From positions 13,650,214-13,714,213 of the forward strand of contig CM061138.1 of NCBI GenBank assembly GCA_030789695.1: a stretch of DNA of 64,000 bases, written 5' to 3'. Under the pieces are notes generated by a model. That model worked only from the letters and a program-made list of their open reading frames with translations, was not told the DNA's origin and did not search any database. The number at the start of each line of letters is the position of its first letter. The stretch's first letter is position 1. Shown here one piece after another: positions 12,039 to 23,456 of the stretch. Source of the stretch: Scilla litardierei (lineage: Eukaryota; Streptophyta; Magnoliopsida; Asparagales; Asparagaceae). The position numbers were made by a program, and so were the translations under genes.

Positions 12039-12361
12039 TGATGCGACTTGGATCTTGGCCCATGGGCATTTTATTAACTTGACAATTTTGTAATGTTTTT
12101 CTATTTAAAGCCTTGAGCCGGCCCTAATGGGGTTTATGCGAGATTTGTGAAGAAAAACCTCTAGTTTATCTCTTTAGTTTATTTCTTAGATAAATTGTAT
12201 TAGGATTTTCCCTTCCCGTAGATTAATCCATAGTTAATTGTTGTATCGATTTGTAGTAGTTATTTAACAAGTAGTTGATTTGTAGCAGTGATTTGATAAT
12301 TTCAGATCTGAAATATCAATAAAATCCTCTTTTTATCATCAAACCCTAGTGGATCGCATCA
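12039..12361 (+). repeat. 3' LTR of the gag-only element
   Basis: Matches 9757-10080 over its length. It begins TGATGC and ends GCATCA, and is followed directly by the CATGT target duplication. Confidence 0.88.
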
Positions 12362-12366
12362 CATGT

Positions 12367-13260
12367 TTTAGTATACGTGTAAGTATTTTCTCATACATGA
12401 ACGAAATTTTTTTATAAAATTAATATCTAAGTGAAGGAAACATTGTTATGCTTAGAATCAAAATATACAAAAATATTTCTTTGAAGAAAATTCTTATTCT
12501 TCGTGAAGAAATTCTTGAATCAATTTGGACGTATAATTTCGTACGTTTTAAGAAGCAAATGATATCACTCGCAAAATATATCCGATTAAATGAAATCAAG
12601 TAGATCAATCCATAAGAAGTTTAAGAGCTTAATCGCAATGACTTGTTTCAATTCTTATCATGAAATATTTCATAATTTTTCATCAAATAATTTTTTACAG
12701 TGCAAACTATGGTGTTCTTCCGAAGAACACCTCCTTCAATTTTAAAATTTGTGCAAGTCCCTACTAAACTCAGTTTCAAATTTTCGATCAAAATAGCTCA
12801 GTTGGTTATGTGTCCTCAGGGCCTACATTATTGACGAAGTTGAGCAAATGGGTTTGATCAATCCGGTGATTGATCAAGTAAACTAGGATGGATGTTTTCC
12901 ATATGTTGCATATCCCTTAATTAAGTAATATCCACTGTCGCTTACCTTAGACATCAACGTTTGAAAAAAAAATCTTACATGCGACGACTTGTCGCCATCT
13001 CCAACTCGATCATAACTTGTCTTCATCCAACAAAGTTTCTCCATGTGGGATCTTTGAGATGAAGAGTTGTTCCCTTTTCATCGTGCAATTGTGATTCATG
13101 TGTCACTTAATCATTATTGTTTCTCCATCGGATTATTGTTATCCAATCATGCATTAAGATGCGTCCAATGGTTGCTCGGAAGATGAGCGCATCCTCAATT
13201 TTGACCACTCACAGATTTGATTGTTCATGCGCAATACATGCTTAGAAGTATGTGCACCTC
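12367..13260. other. No gene; one perfect short hairpin
   Basis: No coding signal. A perfect 9-bp inverted repeat, GGTGTTCTT and AAGAACACC around CCG, lies at 12711-12731. The rest is AT-rich and unassigned. Confidence 0.45.
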
Positions 13261-13269
13261 ACATGCATG

Positions 13270-13470
13270 GGACCAGCACATGTGATAAGGATCAAAATTG
13301 TAATTTTTAATTTGATTTCTAGTTTGAGTCTTTAGTCTATTTTGAGTATTTAGGCGTCTTTTGGGTGAGTTCAGTACCACATCATGTGGAATAGGAAAAG
13401 TGTCGAGTTGTAAGCCTATATAATGGCCTGGACTTGTTTTATTTTTCAGTCGATGAATCGTCATGTTTGG
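13270..13470 (+). promoter_or_regulatory. LTR-like promoter block
   Basis: The segment begins GTGATAAGGATC, resembling the TGATAAGGATCC start of the LTR at 51843, and contains a TATA-like CCTATATAATGG (about 13417) followed by a T-rich leader, the usual spacing in plant LTR promoters. No partner LTR or target duplication was found. Confidence 0.25.
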
Positions 13471-15560
13471 TCAAACATTCCAAAAAGAATCCAGTATTCC
13501 CTTGGAAAACCCTAGGGCAAGGGCATTGCCCACACAACTCTTTTGTGTGTGTGTGTGCACACACGTTTGTTGGTCTGGCGGCTCAGTCATGGGCGGTGTG
13601 GGTACCTACAACCACAAGGAGAAAATTTAATGCACATCTAAACACCTCAAAAAAATTGAAAAATGGTGCCAGTTACAAAATTGCCTTGATGATACATGCA
13701 TGACAATAAATAGCTAAGCCAAATGCAAGTCCAGTGGTACGAAGAACAACCCGGGAAATGGGAAGTCGATGGAGTAGGGTCCCAAATTATCTGTACGACA
13801 TGTGCACGAGATCAGACAATGCAAATTAACTGTATGAAGAACAATTAGGGAATGCAAAAGTCCATGGGGATTCATTAAGATCCGGAATTATCTTGATTAT
13901 GCAAAGCAAGTCAATATAAATTATTCATTATGAAGGAAAATGAAGTTAGTCCATGAAGGGTTATTAAGGTCCAAAGATATATTGATAGCTCGATAACACA
14001 TGCGTGGCACAACTAATACAGTTTTTTCCACATAAGAAGTAGGGACAAAAGTGGGTTGAAGATTGGTGAAAGCAACTACATGATATTCTTCGATGCATTG
14101 GGCACTTTTATATTATATAACTTATAACTAAATAAGCAAATATATTGACATTTACCTCACTCTCCCTCCCTGACTTCCTCTGTGTGCTCGCGCGCGTGCG
14201 TGCGTGTGTTGCACTTTTGTTTGGGTGCACACATGCGACTGGATTAAATTTGTAACAAGGAGAATGGATGTTTATGTGATATTCAGTTTGATGTTATAGA
14301 AATGTAAAGAGTTCCAGAATTTAACATTCTCATTGGTTGAGGTTCTATATGAAAACACGATGCTGTCAATTAGAATCATATAGCATTATCGTCGGTTGTG
14401 TTCCATATGGAGGAGGATTCAAATGCTTATGCTCTGGAATTTTCTGCCAAGTATCATGTTTAAAATTTATTTCTTGTGTCTGTTGGTGTGTTTGTTGCCA
14501 GATATGGTGATAATAAGTTCTATCCAATACCAATTTGTACCAATTCTTAGCTTGCAAGATATCTTAGTCCTATATGATTTGTCTGAATGCTTTAGTTGCA
14601 GTCACCATTTAGTTTTCTACACAAACATAACAATTCAAGTTAGATTTTGGTTTTACTGACCAGGTTCAAATTAGATATATATAAGAAGAGAAAAATAAAT
14701 GATTAACATTTAAAGAACACCTGGCTTGCAAATTAATATGTATGTCGGGCAACATAACAACCCAAAGCAACATGACTTAAGCAGAAATGAAACTTTTGAA
14801 TCAATATGAGGTTAAAAAATGAGTAAGTTTAGAGGAGTAGTGGATGTGGTCATATGAACCACATAAAGGGTTTGAATGTGCATGGCAAAAAGCCGAGGCT
14901 TCTCGGGAGGTTGGACTTGCACTGAGGGTCAGGAAAGAAGAGCGATAAACTAGCAGCGGTGCAAGTTATAAGGACCCAGTACATTCAGTATGGGACCGAT
15001 TGTTTGTTATAAGAAAGTTTCTAGAAAATTTGATATGAAACCAGATGCTTCCTTAATAGCAATGATTAACAAGACTTAATCCATAAGCAGGTTACTAAAT
15101 GGCGGTGGCAAGATTTGATGGTTAGTATATCATAATAAATAATTACAAGGCAACCTGCAACTGGCTGATGCATTTCTTTGATAATTTAGTTTACTGTCTG
15201 CTATACTACTTAGTAGTTTAAGAATTGTTCCTGATCTAGGATGCCATCAGCAAGGCAGCTGTTTGGCTTTAGGCATTGCTTCATGTAACTCCAATGTCTT
15301 GTATTTGAAATAAATACTCAGTGTTCGAGATGTTGCTATATTTTGCATAAACATTATGTGCTTATTCACCATCATGTCAAAGCTCTAAGCTTCAGATATT
15401 CACCGAGACATAATATTGACAATTGACCGAAGATCACTTAACTTACATTGTCGTAACACCGAGTTGGTTATAGGAAAAATAAGTTTCAATAATGTTTTCT
15501 TAGAACTAGGGGAAAACTGCTGGAAACCAAGACATCAAATATGTTCGCTATGAAGAAACT
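13471..15560. other. No gene recognised
   Basis: Mostly AT-rich sequence, with a CG/TG alternating purine-pyrimidine run at about 14186-14220. Upstream exons of the coiled-coil gene that ends at 21421 may lie here or further left, but I could not identify any with confidence. Confidence 0.4.
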
Positions 15561-15565
15561 TAGAG

Positions 15566-15920
15566 AATGCTGACACAGTAGCATTAAAATATTAAGAAGA
15601 GGTTTGAGGCTTTCTTTGTACTTTCCATGTTTGGTGATCATAAAAGATTTAAGTAATTTGCTATGATCCCAATGAGTCCATTCATTTAGGAACTGGGTTT
15701 CATTTAAAAAAAGAAAAACTCAAAACTAACTCTTATATCTGGAAGCCCTGCTGATGTAGTAGCATTACAATATGAATAAGAGGTTTCAGGTTTTCATTAT
15801 GCTTTCCATGTTTGGCTTTCATAAAGGATTAAATTAACTTGATGTGAGCCCATGTATTTAGGAATGAGTTTCAATTAAAAAGGAAAAATCAGAACTAGCT
15901 GTTCTATCTGGATGCCAAAG
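15566..15920. repeat. Diverged tandem duplication, unit about 180 bp
   Basis: Copies at about 15569-15748 and 15749-15915 share, in order, GTAGCATTA, AAGAGGTTT, CTTTCCATGTTTGG, CATAAA, ATTTAGGAA and ATCTGGA words. A second, shorter duplication follows at about 16020-16200 (ATATCCTGA followed by TTATTGAG and AGAAAGTTCTAG). Both would be intronic if the coiled-coil gene extends upstream. Confidence 0.55.
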
Positions 15921-16560
15921 GAAACCTGGAAGAAAAGTTAGCAAGATTCTATTAGTTTCCGAGTTTCTATCTTTGCTTCGGCCGAACACAGCCTACGAAG
16001 CAGCAGCATTAGCTACAGAACTTCCAGATCTTTTTGTAACATATCCTGATTTTATTATCTTTATTGAGCTGTAGAAAGTTCTAGTTTATTCAATTGTTCA
16101 GCCTATGTAGCAGCAGCAATAAGTGACAACATTTCAGGATCTTTTTTTGTATCATATCCTGAGTTTCTTATTTTTATTGAGTTACAGAAAGTTCTAGGTT
16201 ACACTAAGATGCAATCGCGCACAAACTACAAATTCTTAAATTAAAACATATCAAAGTCAAGGACTTACACCTCAGAGAAAATCTAATGCAAGACGGGGCC
16301 TCCATGGCACACATACATTCTCCTTTGGTAAACATGTTAGATCTAAGATTGATTGACACGCACATGCACATGCGTGCGTGCGTGAGCACACGCTTATGCA
16401 GATTCCAACACATACCTGCACGTGCACCCTCACACATCCCCATTTGTAAGCTACACTGAACATGCTAATTCATTCCAAATATGAAATCATTACATTTTTT
16501 AGAAAGTCAACCATTTTGCTGATGAGCTGGTATTTATGTTCCTTTTCCTTATCTGGTTAG

Positions 16561-16671
16561 GCACGAGCAAAGAAGGCCGAATTGAGAAGAATCCCAGAGC
16601 AGGCTATTTTATCAGATGTTCGCCGCTTGGTGGAGGAAATGCAAACACTTAATCATAGGCTTGAAGAAACT
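16561..16671 (+). CDS. Penultimate exon of a coiled-coil protein gene
   Basis: The exon is preceded by a consensus acceptor (TGGTTAG) and followed by a GTGAGC donor. It holds exactly 37 codons in phase 0: a charged start (ARAKKAELRRIPEQA) and then a helical stretch with heptad leucines (VRRLVEEMQTLNHRLEET). It joins in frame to the exon at 21170. The joined sequence is alpha-helical and rich in Glu, Lys and Met. Upstream exons were not recognised, so the start of this protein is unknown. Confidence 0.6.
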
Positions 16672-16819
16672 GTGAGCTTGACAAGGAACTCTTATTTTTC
16701 TAATGGCTGTTTATTTGACATATATCATTGCCAGCAAACTTGATCATGTGGCCAATGCGGCAGACAACGACAACGATGCTAATATTAATATTAATAACAA
16801 AATCCCTTACACAGTCACC

Positions 16820-16855
16820 TCCTCCCCCCCCCCCCCCCCCCCCCCCGCACGCCCA

Positions 16856-16892
<37 letters not shown>

Positions 16893-16930
16893 TTTTTTTA
16901 TTATTATTATTCTTTTTTTTGGGGGGGGGA
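16820..16930. repeat. Compound microsatellite: poly-C, (CT)n, (GT)n, poly-T, poly-G
   Basis: Within about 110 bp the sequence runs through an unbroken poly-C, a (CT)n block, a (GT)n block, poly-T with ATT repeats, and a poly-G run. It is a natural mutation hot spot and possibly an assembly-error site. Short frames across it are artefacts. Confidence 0.85.
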
Positions 16931-17856
16931 TGAAGATGAAAATGAAAAAGAAAGGTAAAAAAATCAAATCACTAACTCAAAAGAAGAGTCAAAATCTGGG
17001 AATGTTGTTGCTTCACAAGGAAACTTTCTGTCAGTTATCCTTACCCTTTAACACTATTATGATAGTTGTTGCTTATCAAATATATGATGGTCATTTTCCT
17101 TTTTGTACCAAGTCTGTTGAAATAACAGCTATTTGCAACCTAAAGTAGGATGAGATTTTGCAAGACTGTAGGTAGTTGATGCTGAACAAAAAGGGGAAAG
17201 ATGTGAATGAAAAATTAAGAACTAACTAGGGTTTTGTGAAATAAAGGGATAAATTTTTGACCTCACATCATGGAATTTTTACCATCAATGACTTTAATAT
17301 CTCGCACACACAGATTTTTTGGACTTCACACTCAGGTAGTCAGGCCCACCTCTTGTACCTCTTATGCTTAAGAGTTAAGATTTTAAGTGACAAATAACGT
17401 TTATATAACTTTAATTTTTATTCGTTCACTCATAATTAAAAAGTTCCAATAAAGACCCATATTCAATGGAGAAGAAGCAACCTCATACAACAAATCTTAC
17501 ACAGACTTCTAATAAGACTCACACATCTAAATAATATAAACTAAAAGAATTTATTAGAACATAAAATTTGAAAAGACTCAAATAATAAATTCTAAAAGAA
17601 CTCATAGATCATAAAATTAAATTTACTCACATGCTAAAAGGCTAATCTGAATTCAAATTGGATTCCTACAAGTAGCACTCCAAAAGAGTCCAAGAATGGT
17701 TTAGTTATCTTCTAATGAAACCAACATTTCTATTTTGAAGCCATATCCATATACAACATGTATTCCAACCAAATTTATTTGTAGTCTTGCAAAATTTGAG
17801 CCTTCATTAACATGTTTTCAAATTTTCTTATATATATATATATATATATATATAAC

Positions 17857-18242
17857 ATGCCTTCATGAATATGGAGATGTGCTGACAGCGCAGAAATTTT
17901 TTCATGTGCTGTCAGCAATTCGGGGGTTAAAAACATTTTTTTATAAAAAAATTTTTGCAGTGTATTCTACAACTTGTTAACTAGCTTCCCACCAATTTTC
18001 AAGCCGATCCAACACTGTTTGAGCCTCCGTTCATCCATTTCAAAAAAAAACCGCAACGTTTTTGAAATGGATGAACGGCGGCTCAAACGGTGGTGGGTCG
18101 GCCTGAAAATTGGTGGGGAGCTAGTTAACAAGTTGTAGAACACATTGCAAATTTTTTTTAAAAAATGTTTTTAACCCCCCGAATTGCTGACAGTACATGA
18201 AAAAATTCATGCGCTGTCAGCACACCTCCATATTCCTCATAT
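17857..18242. mobile_element. Foldback MITE: about 180-bp arms, inserted in TA repeat
   Basis: The sequence from GAATATGGAGATGTGCTGAC (about 17867) is matched in inverted orientation by the sequence ending about 18236. The arms pair almost throughout and meet near 18055 (GTTCATCCATTTCAAAAA against TTTTTGAAATGGATGAAC). Both outer edges lie in long TA runs, consistent with TA target preference (Stowaway/Mariner type). Each arm also contains its own small inverted repeat TGCTGACAGC/GCTGTCAGCA. No protein is encoded. Confidence 0.75.
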
Positions 18243-19300
18243 ATATATATATATATATAAGAATAATGTGTATGAGTTGTCAGTTTGAAATTTTTTTCCA
18301 TGCTAACACATACAACATTTATTTTAATTTTTAAATTTTTTTTAGATGTGTGATACACATCATGGATGATCATCATACCAAAATCAAGTGAATCCAATGC
18401 TATCTGACCATCGATTCGATTATTGCAAATTTAGCATTTTCATCTCAATAGAACATTTTGTAATGAATGGATCGAGTGTCAAATCCCCTTAGTTTCACTC
18501 TTATTTAGGTTTGGGGTTTAGGATATGTATAACAACCTCGAAAAAAATTCAAAATATGGTGACATTATTTTTTGTATTGTCACTATAGTAAATTTTATTT
18601 TCTGACAGCACATATAAAGTTTACATACATTCATATCCAGCATATATCCATGCATACATTTATACACACACACACATATATATGAAATTCAAATAATTTT
18701 TTTCACTTATTCGATGCATTTTTCACACTTATTAAAAATCTATTCTAAATGCATTCGACGTGTTTGGACCAAGGAATGAAGTTTTGATCAAAATCACTTG
18801 GTTTCGGTTATTTCATTTCGGTTTTGAAGATAGACAATACAAAACTGCTGAAATCTGGACAATTTTCCTGTTGCTAGTATTATGAACCTTTCAAGCATTT
18901 TAAGGACAATTTTCTGGTGATCTTATAACTTGTAGTTAATCTTTTTATTCTTCGTTGATCAATTGCCAAATGAATGTCAATTTCAACACAATATCAGAGT
19001 CTGGCCAGTGTAATAGCATCACGAGTAAGTTTCATGGTTCCTATCATTTGTGAGATGATTCATTTCATATGCATTAGTAAGCCTGAAAAGCAGTTTTAGG
19101 CATTAGTATCAAGCTGATTCAGATATAAACCTTAGTGTTATTTGTGTTCTGAGTCGTAGTATGGAAATCTGTGTTACAGGTGCAGCTGGTGGTAGTTACA
19201 AGTTCTTATATATTCTCTGACGGTTTGTATCACATCCTTCAAGTTAGAATCATGGACTAAATGGTATGTCTCAAGGTTGTGGAGCCACTGATCCAATGAA
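18243..19300. other. Intron sequence, nothing recognised
   Basis: AT-rich sequence with short (AC)n and (TA)n runs. No exon, RNA gene or element border was seen. Confidence 0.4.
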
Positions 19301-19379
19301 TTCTATACCACTGAATTCTATCACTATTAAGTACGGTGCAACATTTACCACAGAAAGTGAGAAGAATTTTTGTAACCAA

Positions 19380-19767
19380 CATGGTTCTATGGCGGAGTAT
19401 CCTTCAGTCTACGGTGGCATTGTCTACTACGGAGACAGAGTATATGACATTGACTGAAGCGGTGAAGGAGACAATATGGCCGATGGGTCAGATGGATGAT
19501 CTGGGAGTCTACCAAGAGAGGTACGATGTCCATTGTGATAGCCAGAGTGCAGTGCACTTGGCTAAGAATCAGGTCGTCCATGCCTGTACGAAGCATATCG
19601 ACGTTCGATCCCACTTTGTCAGTGACTATATGGGAGAAGAAGATGACATCAACTTGTTGAAGATTGGAACAAATGACAACCCGACGGACATGTTGATGAA
19701 GGTTGTATCGGGAGTCAAGTTCAAGCATTGTTTGGCCTTGCTCAATGTGGTTCCTCAAAGAAGTTGA
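19380..19767 (+). pseudogene. Ty1/copia RNase H C-terminal fragment
   Basis: An open frame on the + strand ending at 19765-19767 reads STVALSTTETEYMTLTEAVK and then DSQSAVHLAKNQVVHACTKHIDVRSHFV-like residues: the RNase H end of a copia Pol, where the STxAEYxA motif, the DN/DSQ-SAI-LA motif and the KHIDxxxHF motif come in this order. Everything upstream in Pol (integrase, reverse transcriptase) is missing, so the element is 5'-truncated. A purine tract (AGGAGGGGG, about 19778-19786) and the 3' LTR follow. Confidence 0.85.
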
Positions 19768-19786
19768 AGTTGGCCCCAGGAGGGGG

Positions 19787-20827
19787 CATTAAGACTCGGT
19801 GGAGCCATTTAAGACTCGAGAGAGTCAGCCAGTCTCAGAGAGACATTTGTAGCTTTGGCGAAGCATTTGGTCCTTCGGGACATTTGGTTCTTCGGAACAA
19901 AATGGGGGGAACCCCATTCGATGCTCAACCAAGGTCAGTGAGGGTCGTCTGTTGGACAGAGGCTCGAATCTTACCAAGGTGGAAATTTGTGAAAAAGTTG
20001 GCTCGATTCGGTGCAGGAGGAGCAGTTGTATGACAGACAAGTTATCTTGTATAGAGGTAACTCGTCTGCGCCTCGATTCGACGTATCTGACTTTGCACAA
20101 GTCAGATACGAGGATGCTGGGCATGTGGCTTCATCAGCACAGTTGGGTCGATCGGTCGTCAGTTCGAGTCTGAAGGTCTATCGCTCGGCATTGGGTCGAT
20201 GGGTCGTAACGCGGTTAGAGTCCGTGTTCGATCAGTTGGTCGTTTGAAGGCTCGAAGGATGAAGGATCGTACGCGAGTCTCGGCACTTGGGTCGGTCGAC
20301 ACAGAAGAAAGGTCGATCGGTCGAAGGGAGCCCATTGGGATGCGGCCCGCTAGGAAGCGGCGATTGGCCCACTAGGTTGCGACGACATTAATTAAGTAGA
20401 ACGGCGATTGGATCGTATCCCTGGATTGTCGGGATCTGTATCCGATAGGAGACCTTAGCCAATGATGACACTTATTGTAACTTGGGGTTATAAATAGGGG
20501 GTTTTAGGTTAGGGTTTCGTGTGAAACACATTTTTGTATCCTTTGAGAGAGCCGTCATATGCGAGAGCCAACTTTGAGAGATTGTATTGTGAGCTTTTTG
20601 GAGAGATCTTGTGTGCTTCTTCTTCGTTGGACGAAGAGAAGACTTGTATTGATTATCTCGTATCGTAATAAAGCTCATTGGTGTTCCCCCTTGGTCGTCC
20701 ACGGCCTACAAGCAATCTTGTCTGTGTGCTCCATTTTGTTCGCTACTTATCCTTCGTCCTCGATCCCCACGATCTTGAGTTATTCCGCTGTGCTGTGTCG
20801 CGATTGATGGGCCGTTGCCGCTCAACA
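19787..20827 (+). repeat. Copia 3' LTR, about 1.04 kb, with TATA box
   Basis: It follows the polypurine tract, begins CATTAAG (likely a mutated TGTTAAG) and ends CTCAACA at 20827. A good TATA box, TATAAATAG, lies at 20489-20497. A perfect 12-bp hairpin (20082-20093 with 20099-20110, 5-base loop) sits in the middle. No 5' LTR remains in the window. Confidence 0.65.
20489..20497 (+). promoter_or_regulatory. TATA box of the copia LTR
   Basis: TATAAATAG stands about 340 bp before the LTR end and is followed by a leader beginning near GGTTAGGGTTTCG. The position fits the U3/R boundary of a copia LTR. Confidence 0.55.
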
Positions 20828-21169
20828 AAAACCAGACATGTTATTTTATATTTAGATTTTTTTGTCAAGACAGTTGAAAGTACAACAAAGACCCTTTACA
20901 TAGACGAACAGGCTAGACCAAAGCCTCCGGGAAATTTGAACATGTAGAACAAGATGAACAATGCGGACCATTCATGGTATGGCCCATCATGTAGTTTCCA
21001 TGGTCCTCTTTTAGAACAAAATTTTTCAGTTATTTTTTTATTCAATTTGTTTTTTTTTTAATTTCCTAAGATTTTTTAGACATGCCTGGGAAGTAATTGT
21101 CTAAATCCTCTAGAAAATCTTTGTTGCTGAAAGACCAACTCTACTCTATATTCATCTTTTCATTTGCAG

Positions 21170-21421
21170 GAAGCTGCGATTGAGGACTACTTGAAGCCAA
21201 TTGACAAGAACGCCCACATGATCATGAACATGCAACTCGACAAAGAGGAAAAACAAATGAAGGAGATGATTAAAGCAATGCAAGAACAGGCTGTGCATCA
21301 CAAAGAGATGGTTATGAGACTAGCTGAACTTAATAGTGCAGATCCAAGCCACCAAATGCAAAACACGCTCTCTTCCAAAACAAGAACAGGCCAATTAATG
21401 TTTCATGGACATCCTTCTTAA
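21170..21421 (+). CDS. Last exon of the coiled-coil protein gene
   Basis: The exon begins after a consensus acceptor (CATTTGCAG) and ends with TAA at 21419-21421, giving 83 residues in phase with the exon at 16561-16671. It starts EAAIEDYLKPIDKNAHMIMN, continues as a highly charged helix (QLDKEEKQMKEMIKAMQEQA) and finishes in a polar tail. The joined 120 residues resemble the C terminus of a conserved plant coiled-coil family that, from memory, may be the one annotated ELKS/Rab6-interacting/CAST-like in Arabidopsis; that name is weak. The clean frame and splice sites support a living gene despite the 4.5-kb transposon-filled intron. Confidence 0.65.
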   Translation, partial: EAAIEDYLKPIDKNAHMIMNMQLDKEEKQMKEMIKAMQEQAVHHKEMVMRLAELNSADPSHQMQNTLSSKTRTGQLMFHGHPS

Positions 21422-22480
21422 TGTAAGGATGCACAGCTTACTTTAGATACAAATTTAATCGAATAATTATTCTGTCCACTCGTGACAGAAATTTTGATTT
21501 GTTTACAAATTTTTTTGCCACTTTCCTTCATCGTGAAAGAAGATAAAAATGTTGTATAGATGTATATCTCCACAATGTTTCTTGAACGAATTCGTTCTAC
21601 CCACATTCCCAATGTGTCTCACTCTTCAATGACAATCAGACCTGCAGTTGTCGTCTTATGGTATGGTAGTGTGTTTTGTTGTGAGGGTGGAGCTTCTTAG
21701 CACAAGCTTTTGGTCTGATACATACAATCTGATTTCTTGACAGAACGTGATTATGAATCATCTGACAAATATTTCAATATTATGGCAAGCTAAATCTGAA
21801 TCGAGTAGCTCTTGTGTTCACCTTCTATCTCAACTGAATTTACATGCGTCCCATCTGATGGGTATACAATCGTTGGTTTAATCTTAGATTGGTCTTTCAT
21901 GCACAAATCTTATACCTACCATGTTTTTTGTTGATTTAAGATTCTGTTCATATGAAAGTCAACTATCAATGTCCTCTGTTTTTACTGTTCTTGGATGATT
22001 TAGTTTGTTCTGATGCTCTTTTGCTGCTTGCCTTATCTTGATTCTGATGCTAGGAGTCTAAAGTGATGGGCCTGGATTTATGAAAAGTGTGGCCTGTCTA
22101 ATCCAAATAAAAGCGTTTGCAGCACATGCCAAGTAGGCCTACAATGATGCAACTAAACTTTTTGGATAGATCTCCTCATTTTGTTCTTAGCTTTAATTAT
22201 ATCATCCTCTCATCTGTTGGCCAACTTTCAGTTTTTGTTCCATGGGACCATATCCTTCTTGTTTCAATGCTTTGGCCCCCCATCTTTCAGTTTGTGTATT
22301 TGAATCAAGATACTTTGACACTCAGTTAAGAGTAGTGATACACAGACCCCTGGGTCTTGGATATTTGGGTTTTATTTCAAATTTTTACTATTGACCCTGA
22401 ATCTGAAAATCATTGCTCAGTTTACTTCAATCCTGAATAATATGTCATAATGTTATACATCCAGGATGAGATTTGATTAT
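21422..22480. other. 3' flank of the coiled-coil gene, no further gene
   Basis: The first few hundred bases are probably 3' UTR. No obvious AATAAA was fixed. Beyond about 21700 nothing is recognised. Confidence 0.4.
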
Positions 22481-22529
22481 ATTTTGTTGCCTCAAGGCCA
22501 GGAAACCCAATTTAAAGTGAGTTTGTGTG

Positions 22530-23456
22530 AGACAGAGCCCCACAAATTTCAAGTTCCCCCAAATTTCAAGTTTTCACACAATATTTCAAGTTTCCTTCCA
22601 AATTTAAGTTTTCCCCCAAAATTTAAGTCCCTCCAAAATTGTCATTGCCACCTAGAACAAATTTGTCACGTAGGACAAAGCTTTGTCCTAGTAGGATAAG
22701 TTTCAAAATCTTCAAATGACTGGAAAAAAAATGGTCGAATGGGGGGAGAATAAAAAGTGTGGGTGGGTGTGTGGAGGGTCCAGGAGCAAAAATGGAAAAA
22801 CCGGGGTTGTATGTGTAAAATTCCACACCTCCTCTCTTATCCCTCAAAATCTCATCTCTTATATTTTTTTCTTATCCAATTTCACTCTCTTATATAATAG
22901 ATATCCAAATTCTCTTATCCAATTTCTCTTGATAAGGTTTATTTAATGGTTGGGTTTTTTTCACCCACAAATTTCAAGTTCCCACAAATTTCAAGTTTTC
23001 CCACAAAATTTCAAGTTCACCCCAAATTTAAGTTTCCCCCCAAATTTAAGCTTTTCCCCCAAAATTTAAGTCCCTCCAAAATTGTCATTGCCACCTAGGA
23101 CGACAAACTTGCCACGTAGGACAAAGCTTTGTTCTAGTAGGATAAGATTCAAAATCTTCAAAGGACTGGAAAAAAATGTTCGGAAGGGGGAGAATAAAAA
23201 GTGTGGGTGTGTGTGGGGAGGGTCCAGGGGCAAAAATGCAAAAACCAGGGTTGTATGTGCAAAATTCCACACCTTCTCTCTTATCCTTCAAAATCCCATC
23301 TCTTATATTTTCTCTTATCCAATTTCCCTCTTTTATATAATAGATATCCAAATTCTCTTATCCAATTTCTCATGTCCAAATTCTCTTATCCAATTTCTCA
23401 TGTCCAAATTCTCTTATCCAATTTCTCTTGATAACATCCCTCTTTTATACAATAGA
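22530..23456 (-). mobile_element. Tandem pair of about 430-bp Helitron-related repeats
   Basis: Copies at about 22540-22945 and 22970-23355 share the whole series: AATTTCAAGTT/AATTTAAGTT words, the TCCCTCCAAAATTGTCATTG string, a GGACAAAGCTTTG block, a GGGGGAGAATAAAAAGTGTG block, GGGTTGTATGTG, and then CTCTTATCC repeats ending in TATATAATAGATATCC. On the - strand the last motif reads TCTATTATATAA, which looks like a Helitron 5' terminus (TC start). At 23456 this block abuts a true Helitron 3' end, suggesting head-to-tail joining. Confidence 0.6.

Larger units (their letters stand above)
9757..12361 (+). mobile_element. Complete gag-only LTR retrotransposon (TR-GAG-like), TSD CATGT
   Basis: Two LTRs of about 324 bp (9757-10080 and 12039-12361) begin TGATGC, and the right copy ends GCATCA (left copy GCATGA). 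The element is flanked by CATGT at 9752-9756 and 12362-12366. A primer binding site resembling the complement of initiator tRNA-Met (TGGTACCAGATCA, 10083-10095) follows the 5' LTR, and a G-rich polypurine-like tract precedes the 3' LTR. The interior of about 1.96 kb encodes only a degenerate Ty3/gypsy Gag; no protease, reverse transcriptase, RNase H or integrase is present. By eye the LTRs differ at roughly 23 positions, so the insertion is not recent. Confidence 0.88.
16672..21169 (+). other. 4.5-kb intron filled with mobile elements
   Basis: GT at 16672 and AG at 21168-21169 bound this intron. It contains a compound microsatellite, a long foldback element and a 5'-truncated copia element with its 3' LTR, each annotated separately. 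Between them (about 16960-17850 and 18245-19300) nothing else is recognised. Confidence 0.55.

Noticed and set aside
16703..16958. Proline-rich frames over the poly-C/(CT)n run
   Set aside because: Microsatellite translations.
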